A DNA stretch of 43,143 nucleotides from Oscillospiraceae bacterium (GTDB lineage: Bacteria > Bacillota > Clostridia > Oscillospirales > Oscillospiraceae), in the NCBI GenBank assembly GCA_028691385.1, contig JAQUZL010000002.1, positions 1-43,143 on the forward strand, in the 5' to 3' direction. The notes beneath the pieces were generated by a model, which was not told the DNA's origin, did no database searches, and saw nothing but the letters and a program-made list of their open reading frames with translations. A program made the position numbers and the translations under genes. Every line of letters begins with the position of its first letter. Position 1 is the stretch's first letter. This document shows positions 37,981 through 43,143 of this stretch, in pieces.

Positions 37981-39702
37981 TCAATTGGTGGGGGCATAGT
38001 TCACAATCACGCCCGCATCGGTGAGCGCCGATACATCGCTGATTGGGTTGGAGAAGGCGTCGACCTGCACCAAATTCCAGCAGCCGGAAAGCGCGCTGAG
38101 CGAGGAAACATTGTTATAATCAATGTCAACATAGTTCAGCTCCATGAGCTTGCCAAGGCCGGAAATGTCCGAGATTTGATTGTTTTTGGCACGGAAGCGG
38201 TGCATCGTGCAGTCCGCAGAGAAAGCGGGAACTGCCGTGATAGCATTGTAGTCCAGCGTGACCGTGTCGAGCGCCAAAAGCGCGCTGAGCGGCGAAATGT
38301 CACTGATCTTGTTTTGGGTCAAGTCAAGATTTTCCAGAGTTTTGCACGCGGCAAGGGGCGCAACGTCGGTCAGCTGATTGCTGGCGGCGGAGAGCGAAGT
38401 GAGCTTTGTCAGCTTCGATATGGCGTCAAGGTCGGTCAGCGCGCAATTGTCGGCGGTCAGCTGCGTAAGATTCGCGCATGCGGAAATGGGAGAAAGCGAC
38501 AAGATGGAGTTAAACGACACATCCAGCGATTGCAAGCTGCTTAGGCCGCCCACAACACTTAGCGCCGTCACGGCGTTGCTGTGCAGGTCGAGAGTTTCCA
38601 GCTTGGTCATCTTGGATAGCGCGCCAAGATCGCCGATGCTGTTGCTGGAAATATCAAGGCTGGTCAGCGTGGTCAGGGAAGCAAGCGGACGTATGGTGGA
38701 AATGCCGCAACCGCTGAGATTCAGCTCGCTTAGACCCGGCAGCGAGCCGATGGCGCGCAGCGCGCTGTCTGACAGGGCGCTGCCGGACAGTGACAGCGTT
38801 TTGAGCGCGCCCAGCGCGCCCAGTGCGTCCCAGTCAAAATCGGAAAAGTGCTCGGCGGTCAGTGCGGTCAGGCCGGTAAATATGCGCAGATCCTCCGCGG
38901 TAGCTGCGTCCTCCGGCAGCGTAAATTCTGTGATGGACCAGACCTCGTTGGAATAGATGGGATCGCCCTGCGCCTTGTCAAGCAAGGTACGCACAGCGCG
39001 CTCCACGGCGCTGTCAGCAAAGGTTACCGGTTCAATGACGCCGCCCACGGTATAGGCAGCCTGGGCAGGCTCGCTCACCAGACCATCATCGGAAACAACC
39101 ACGGCAATTACGACCGATTCTCCGCCGGGCAAAGTGATGGGGTCTTTGTAGGGGCCTTCAGCGATGGTTGGGAATTCCCCGCCGGTCATCAGATAGGCTG
39201 TGCCGCCGCCGTAGGACAGGGACACATCAATATAAGTGTCATAGCTGCCGCTGTCCGGCTGAATCACAGGCGTGGCGGGGCGCTGGGCGTTCAGTGTTTC
39301 CCAAACGGCGGCGTCTGCGATATTTGAAAGCATTTTAGAGGCGTCGAGCAGCTTGTCCTGCTCCACATAGGCTTTTGAAAGCGCCTGATAGAGGGTGGCA
39401 CTGGATGGATTGTCCGCAATTGCGCCAACCAGCGTGTATTCCACCTTTGTGTAGTTTCCGGCGCTGTGGTACGCATTGGCCAGACCGAGCGCATAGTCGG
39501 TATTTTCCGGATTCATGCGAACAGCCTGCGCATAGTATTTTGCCGCGCGGGTATAGTGCGCGGAAGCGGCAGCACTTGCGCCCTTTTCCGCATAGTAGTC
39601 AGCGGTGTAGTCTGTCTGAAAATAGAGAAAGTACCATGCCGCGCCGCCAAGAAGCAGCAGCGCCAAAAGGATCGGAAGAATAATTTTCAGTGCCTTTTTC
39701 AT
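37981..39702 (-). CDS. Membrane-anchored TPR and leucine-rich-repeat surface protein
   Basis: 573 residues. A single N-terminal membrane segment (about 5-27, no lipobox) is followed by TPR-like repeats (about 35-125; YAEKGASAAASAHYTRAAKYYAQAVRMNPENTDYA), then a chitobiase/hexosaminidase C-terminal-type beta domain (ATPVIQPDSGSYDTYIDVSLSYGG), then about a dozen 21-22-residue leucine-rich repeats (LTSLDISSNSIGDLGALSKM and similar) to the C-terminus, of the internalin/SDS22 type. This suggests an extracellular protein-binding role. ATG 39702 has GGAG 7 bases upstream and a consensus promoter; the extra 36 residues of the longer frame overlap that promoter. It ends at a shared terminator with pncC. 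Confidence 0.88.
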   Translation of the reverse strand: MKKALKIILPILLALLLLGGAAWYFLYFQTDYTADYYAEKGASAAASAHYTRAAKYYAQAVRMNPENTDYALGLANAYHSAGNYTKVEYTLVGAIADNPSSATLYQALSKAYVEQDKLLDASKMLSNIADAAVWETLNAQRPATPVIQPDSGSYDTYIDVSLSYGGGTAYLMTGGEFPTIAEGPYKDPITLPGGESVVIAVVVSDDGLVSEPAQAAYTVGGVIEPVTFADSAVERAVRTLLDKAQGDPIYSNEVWSITEFTLPEDAATAEDLRIFTGLTALTAEHFSDFDWDALGALGALKTLSLSGSALSDSALRAIGSLPGLSELNLSGCGISTIRPLASLTTLTSLDISSNSIGDLGALSKMTKLETLDLHSNAVTALSVVGGLSSLQSLDVSFNSILSLSPISACANLTQLTADNCALTDLDAISKLTKLTSLSAASNQLTDVAPLAACKTLENLDLTQNKISDISPLSALLALDTVTLDYNAITAVPAFSADCTMHRFRAKNNQISDISGLGKLMELNYVDIDYNNVSSLSALSGCWNLVQVDAFSNPISDVSALTDAGVIVNYAPTN

Positions 39703-39733
39703 GAAGAAACTCCGTTCAATCAATATTGTTTCC

Positions 39734-39762
39734 ATTATATTGCACGCAATAGGGGATGTCAA
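39734..39762 (-). promoter_or_regulatory. Consensus promoter for the LRR surface protein gene
   Basis: On the minus strand: perfect TTGACA (39762-39757), 17-bp spacer, perfect TATAAT (39739-39734). Together with the divergent promoter at 39804-39832 it flanks a 14-bp palindrome. Confidence 0.85.
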
Positions 39763-39781
39763 GAAAGGCATTCTTTTCTCG

Positions 39782-39795
39782 AATTTTCGAAAATT
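39782..39795. promoter_or_regulatory. 14-bp palindrome between divergent promoters
   Basis: AATTTTCGAAAATT is a perfect palindrome lying almost midway between two opposite-strand promoters with excellent boxes. Flanking bases (ATTCTTT on the left, AAAGAAT on the right) extend partial symmetry. A shared operator for a dimeric regulator is plausible; a cruciform is the structural alternative. Confidence 0.45.
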
Positions 39796-39803
39796 TGAAA
39801 GAA

Positions 39804-39832
39804 TTGACACATCGCCGCCGTGCGGCTACAAT
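39804..39832 (+). promoter_or_regulatory. Promoter for the cytidylate-kinase-like gene
   Basis: Perfect TTGACA (39804-39809), 17-bp spacer, TACAAT (39827-39832). The predicted start lies within a few bases of the GGAGG ribosome site (39841-39845), so the leader would be only about 15 bases. Confidence 0.78.
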
Positions 39833-39853
39833 ATAAGAAAGGAGGTCGTTTTT

Positions 39854-40438
39854 TTGGAACATTTATTAATCACAATCAGCCGAGAATTTGGAAGCGGCGG
39901 CGGCGCAGCGGGGGAACTGCTGGCAGAGAAGCTGGGGATCGCCCACTATGACAGACTGATTCTGGATGCGGCTGCGCAAAAACGCGGGATAGATGCGCAG
40001 AAGGCGGCGCAGTATGACGAACGGCTTTCTTCTGCCTTAAACACCTGGTTCTCTTCCGAAGGACAGTCCATTTCCAGATCGCTGTATAATGCGGAAGCGT
40101 CTGTGATGAAAGAGATTGCCGCGCGCGAAAGCGCCGTGTTTATTGGGCGCTGTGCCGACGATGTTTTGATGGAGGAAAAGCCAATTCGCGTGTTCCTCTA
40201 TGCCGATAAAAATGCGAAGCTTGCCAGAACCATGCGCAAGTATCAAATGGACGACCCCAAAAAAGCGCTGGCCATGATCAGGCGGAACAATACCAACCGG
40301 AAAAACTACTATGAGTTTTTCACCATGCGCACTTGGATGCGTCCGGAAAACTATGATTTCATGCTCAATACGTCAACGCTCACAACGGAGCGAATCGTCG
40401 AGATTCTTAAAAATTATGTGAATGCGGTCAGAAAATAA
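39854..40438 (+). CDS. Cytidylate-kinase-like P-loop protein
   Basis: 194 residues of the cytidylate kinase-like family: ITISREFGSGGGAAGELLAEKLGIAHYDR (modified P-loop with GSGGG), FIGRCADDVL and IRVFLYADKNAKLARTMRKYQMDD with Arg and Lys residues of the lid region. The family is distinct from Cmk proper and its substrate is not well established; a nucleoside monophosphate or small phosphorylated molecule is likely. The start is TTG 39854, with GGAGG (39841-39845) 8 bases upstream; the longer frame begins inside the divergent promoter of the LRR gene. It is convergent with the kinase gene across a long shared terminator. Confidence 0.88.
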   Translation: MEHLLITISREFGSGGGAAGELLAEKLGIAHYDRLILDAAAQKRGIDAQKAAQYDERLSSALNTWFSSEGQSISRSLYNAEASVMKEIAARESAVFIGRCADDVLMEEKPIRVFLYADKNAKLARTMRKYQMDDPKKALAMIRRNNTNRKNYYEFFTMRTWMRPENYDFMLNTSTLTTERIVEILKNYVNAVRK

Positions 40439-40478
40439 CAAATGAGCGGCTCAAACTTGAGCCGCTCGTTTGTTATTT
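40433..40478. terminator. Very long bidirectional terminator between convergent genes
   Basis: A stem of about 20 bp: AAATAACAAA then GAGCGGCTC on the left (from 40433), mirrored by GAGCCGCTC then GTTTGTTATTT on the right (to 40478), with one wobble pair and a short AAACTT loop. The stop codons of both convergent genes fall inside the stem. Confidence 0.9.
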
Positions 40479-42839
40479 CAATAGCGCTTTGATATTTGCA
40501 GTCACAGCCGCGGCACCGGGCATTTGCAGCCCCTGCACGGTGTAAAGCGTCATAATATAGGTTTTCTCGGGGTCGAGATCCGTAAAAACGAATTCCGGCG
40601 CATCGCCCGCCGCAATGGGACGGTAGGTGATCTGCTCGGGCGTGTCCTGCTCGGCAATGCCAAGCTGCATATCCATCGGGGTAGATCCGCTATCTAACGT
40701 CCAGGTAAGCTCGATGGAGTCCTCGGACGGCGCGGTGGCTTCAATGGTCTCAATGGCGGCTGACGGAATCACGGCGGTCATGGGGACAACGGATTCCGGA
40801 AGCATGCCTGCGCACGATACGCTGACCGTATACACACTGCCCGGCACAAGATCGGTCAAGGTGATGCTGTCGGTCGTGACAGGTTTGCTCTGCGCGGGCA
40901 CGCCATCCGCCTGATACGTCACAAGCCAGCTTTCCGGCTTGGAGCCGGTATAGGTCCAGTGCAGCTCGGTGGAGGTGGTTGTGACCAGCGTCTGCGTCAC
41001 CACCAGATCGGCAATGTTTTCAAGCGTGGTGCAGGAAAATTCCCGCGTTCCGGACAGCGTGTAGTCAGGCAGATCCAGCAGCTTGAAGGTATAGGCTGTG
41101 GCAGGGGAAAGGCCTGTGATGCGCGCGGAATGGCCGGAGAAGTTGACATGTTGGGTGGCTGCGTCCGCTCCGGTGATTTCCAGCGACCAATTGACAGGCT
41201 CAGGCCCGCTGACCGTCAGCTGCAGCGCAACGCCGGTTTCATAGATTTCGGTGGCGGTCAGACTGAGAATATCGGTGACGCCGAGCGTGGAAACGGTGAT
41301 TTCCGATTCCCCGTTGACCTTGCGTTGCTTCCCGGAATCCACGTGCACCGTATACTGCGTTCCGCTGGCAAGCCCGGTCACTTCAAACGCGGTTTTCGCT
41401 TCATTCAAAACACCCTGAAACTGATTGCCATAGGCATCGGTGCAGGTGAGCAGTAGATCATCCGGGGCGCAGCTGCTCGACACCGCAAGGGTGATGGAGC
41501 TGCTGTCCCGCGCTGCGGCGGACAAATCATAAATTTCAACCGGCTGATGCAGCATATACCAAAAAGCGGCAAAGGCAAAGGCGGCGGCCACAATTATCAG
41601 AATGTCCTTCATTCGCTTTTTCCGCACATCATTTGCGGCCGGCTGCGAGGCGGCCTTCAACGCGGCGATGGCTTCCGCCTGCGTCATGCGCGGCGGCTGT
41701 TCGTCCGCGGGCTGCTCGTCTGGAATGACAGGCTCTGTGGCCACCGATTCCGGCAAAACTTCCGCGGCGGGCTGCTGTGACGGCGCGGCAGGGGAAAGGT
41801 GCGCAACAAAGTCCTCCTGCAGCTGCGAAACGTCCGCAAATCGAATTGGTTCAATCACCTCGTCCATCGCTTCCTCGGTCAGCCTGCAGTCCTCGCTGGT
41901 GATGATGGGCGGGACAATCAGAATTTCGCCGATTTTGTTCCGGTTGCGATAGTCAAGTAACGCTTTTTTCAGATCAGATGGCGTTTGATAGCGATCTTCC
42001 GGCGCAAAAGCGCATGCTTTGAGCAAAATTTCCGACAGTTCATAGTCGGCGTACAGCGGCACCGGCAACGGTTCGCCGTTCAAGCGATGGGTTTCCGCAG
42101 CCTTTTCCGACGTTTGCTCGTCAATGAATGGGCCGTGATTGCCGTTGAAAATGCGGTACAGAATCATGCCGACGCCGTAAATGTCGGCCGTCTGATTCAG
42201 ATGGTGCAGAATATCGGAAAATTCCGGTGCGGTGAATGGGGAAAACTGCCCGTCCGGCATGGCACAGTAGTCCAGATCGGCAATTTTTGTGTAGCCCAGG
42301 TCACCCAGCAAGTAGTGTCCTTCCGGCGAAAGATAGATATTGGACGGTTTCACGTCCCGCTGGATGAGCGCATTTGTGCGGAGCGCCTCAAGCGCCGCGC
42401 ATAAATCAATCCCTAGCTGTACCGCCTGAATCTGCGTCATTGCGTTTTGCACAATGTGCGTATCCAGCGTTTCCAGATAGTCGGAAATTAAGTAGAGGTC
42501 GAAGCCAATTTCGTCCGTTTTTTCATCCAGCTGACAGTGCCGGTAGGTGAGGACGAACGGCGAAGCGTCCAGCGCTTTTGACGCCTCAAGCTCATCAAGA
42601 TAGCTGTCTGCAATGTGGTGATAATACTGCTTGGCACTTTCTTCGTCGGAAACCGCGCCAGAGTAAATCAGCGCTTCAATCTGCGCTTGGGACGCCGGAA
42701 TGGAAATGTGCTTCATTGCAAAAATTTTGCCGGATTCCAGTTCGGTCACCGTATAGGTTTCGGTTCCGTGGTTACGGCTGAGAAGCGCTTTTATCGTATA
42801 TAGCTCCGAAAACGGAGCCTGAAGATGTGGGAAATTCAT
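40473..42839 (-). CDS. Receptor-like Ser/Thr protein kinase with fibronectin-type repeats
   Basis: 788 residues. Residues 10-300 are a Hanks-type kinase domain: K43 in FAMKHIS is the VAIK-type Lys; the HRD motif reads QRD in RDVKPSNIYL and DFG reads DLG in GDLGYTK; TAPEF is the APE-like end. The glycine-rich loop (SRNHGTETY) is poor. A juxtamembrane Glu/Pro/Gln-rich stretch is followed by one membrane segment (about 410-430) and then four fibronectin type III-like repeats (each ending in a YTV or YTF motif), typical of PASTA-less receptor kinases of Bacillota. It probably senses an extracellular ligand. GGAGG lies 8 bases before ATG 42839. Confidence 0.9.
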   Translation of the reverse strand: MNFPHLQAPFSELYTIKALLSRNHGTETYTVTELESGKIFAMKHISIPASQAQIEALIYSGAVSDEESAKQYYHHIADSYLDELEASKALDASPFVLTYRHCQLDEKTDEIGFDLYLISDYLETLDTHIVQNAMTQIQAVQLGIDLCAALEALRTNALIQRDVKPSNIYLSPEGHYLLGDLGYTKIADLDYCAMPDGQFSPFTAPEFSDILHHLNQTADIYGVGMILYRIFNGNHGPFIDEQTSEKAAETHRLNGEPLPVPLYADYELSEILLKACAFAPEDRYQTPSDLKKALLDYRNRNKIGEILIVPPIITSEDCRLTEEAMDEVIEPIRFADVSQLQEDFVAHLSPAAPSQQPAAEVLPESVATEPVIPDEQPADEQPPRMTQAEAIAALKAASQPAANDVRKKRMKDILIIVAAAFAFAAFWYMLHQPVEIYDLSAAARDSSSITLAVSSSCAPDDLLLTCTDAYGNQFQGVLNEAKTAFEVTGLASGTQYTVHVDSGKQRKVNGESEITVSTLGVTDILSLTATEIYETGVALQLTVSGPEPVNWSLEITGADAATQHVNFSGHSARITGLSPATAYTFKLLDLPDYTLSGTREFSCTTLENIADLVVTQTLVTTTSTELHWTYTGSKPESWLVTYQADGVPAQSKPVTTDSITLTDLVPGSVYTVSVSCAGMLPESVVPMTAVIPSAAIETIEATAPSEDSIELTWTLDSGSTPMDMQLGIAEQDTPEQITYRPIAAGDAPEFVFTDLDPEKTYIMTLYTVQGLQMPGAAAVTANIKALLK

Positions 42840-42881
42840 ATTTTATGCCTCCAACACAGGCTGAAAAATCAATACTCTTTT

Positions 42882-42910
42882 AGTTTAATGTATTTCGTCG
42901 AAAATTGCAA
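42882..42910 (-). promoter_or_regulatory. Promoter for the receptor kinase gene
   Basis: On the minus strand: TTGCAA (42910-42905), 17-bp spacer, TAAACT (42887-42882). The leader to the start codon is about 36 bases. Bases 42840-43143 have no gene; besides this promoter and the structured element at the right end I see nothing coding. Confidence 0.6.
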
Positions 42911-42999
42911 TATGGAAACCTTTACAGCAAAGCCTCCATGAATTTGTATGCAAATTTTGACGAGGCGTTTGGAAAAAATACAGATTAACAATCATTCAG

Positions 43000-43028
43000 T
43001 TGGATTTTGGTAAAACATGTGCTATAAT
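43000..43028 (+). promoter_or_regulatory. Outward promoter reading into the structured element
   Basis: TTGGAT (43000-43005), 17-bp spacer, TATAAT (43023-43028) preceded by TGC, an extended -10. The -10 lies inside the left arm of the first hairpin of the element that follows, so transcription or structure may regulate each other. It points toward the window edge; no start codon with a good ribosome site follows before the end. Confidence 0.5.
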
Positions 43029-43132
43029 AGCCGCAAAGCGGCTATTATATGCGCATTTTGGCGCTCCGCGCCAAAGCGCTTAAGATATTTCAAGGCCTTG
43101 CCGCTGGAAGCGGCAGATGGCCATATTATAGC
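43021..43132. repeat. Structured intergenic element with three hairpins and complementary ends
   Basis: Three strong hairpins are packed into 112 bp. The first is a perfect 12-bp repeat TATAATAGCCGC-AAA-GCGGCTATTATA (43023-43049). The second is TTTGGCGC-TCC-GCGCCAAA (43057-43075), with an outer GCGC/GCGC pair. The third is TGCCGCT-GGA-AGCGGCA (43099-43115), with an outer GGCC/GGCC pair. The ends are complementary, GCTATAATA (43021-43029) with TATTATAGC (43124-43132), so the element can also close as a cloverleaf-like fold. Its form suggests a MITE-like or REP-like repeat or a noncoding RNA. Only one copy is in the window, so repetition in the genome is unproven. Confidence 0.5.
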
Positions 43133-43143
43133 ATGATGAAATC

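Noticed and set aside
43021..43132. Structured element read as an intrinsic terminator
   Set aside because: No gene ends before it on the plus strand, hairpins are not followed by a T-run, and it carries an inward -10 box; repeat or RNA element fits better.

Overview
The window is a gene-dense bacterial chromosome segment (about 40 genes in 43 kb, moderately GC-rich). It looks like an anaerobic, Gram-positive-type member of the Bacillota, class Clostridia, most like the Oscillospiraceae/Ruminococcaceae; this placement is inferred from gene content and protein style. Supporting signs are a single-chain pyruvate:ferredoxin oxidoreductase, a MazF/EndoA toxin next to alanine racemase, TepA, TagO plus UDP-GlcNAc 2-epimerase, DUF5685, strong GGAGG ribosome sites with several TTG and GTG starts, and sigma-A promoters with 17-bp spacers. 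No rRNA, tRNA, CRISPR array, prophage or insertion sequence was seen.

Layout. 1-8.5 kb (+): end of nnrD, a lipoprotein, alr, mazF, a secreted protein, an unknown 160-residue protein, tepA, uppP and ftsK. 8.6-11.2 kb: murC (-) and cca (+), divergent from promoters with overlapping -10 boxes. 11.2-17.3 kb (-): gltX, then the unit DUF5685 - J-domain protein - second-type DnaK - mutY. 17.4-21.5 kb (+): trpS, tagO, mnaA and a membrane-anchored unknown protein. 21.5-22.4 kb (-): three small conserved-looking proteins. 22.5-24.2 kb (+): a YfcE-like phosphodiesterase and a diaminopimelate-decarboxylase-like gene that has lost its PLP lysine and carries an in-frame amber codon. 24.2-27.3 kb (-): a 64-residue membrane protein, an aminotransferase and glpK. 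27.4-30.1 kb: a 41-residue gene and an ArsC-like protein (+), YerC/TrpR-type regulator (-), acyl-CoA synthetase (+). 30.1-33.7 kb (-): PFOR. 33.9-37.9 kb (+): comM/yifB, a lone type IV prepilin, thiI, pncC. 38-42.8 kb: a TPR/leucine-rich-repeat surface protein (-), a cytidylate-kinase-like protein (+) and a receptor-like Ser/Thr kinase with fibronectin-like repeats (-). 42.84-43.14 kb: no gene; it holds the kinase promoter and a highly structured element of about 112 bp.

How the genes fit together. Many are core cell-envelope functions: D-alanine supply (alr), MurC ligase, undecaprenyl phosphate recycling (uppP), wall polymer initiation (tagO, mnaA), chromosome partitioning at the septum (ftsK) and surface sensing (LRR protein, kinase). 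Others are translation and RNA maturation (gltX, trpS, cca, thiI), metabolite repair (nnrD, pncC), DNA repair (mutY) and anaerobic carbon metabolism (PFOR, glpK, acyl-CoA synthetase). Convergent pairs mostly share long bidirectional terminators. The parts most worth following up are the DUF5685/J-protein/Hsp70 unit, the decayed or pseudoenzyme LysA paralog, two adjacent hairpins that hide ribosome sites, a MazF with no visible antitoxin, and the structured element at the right edge.
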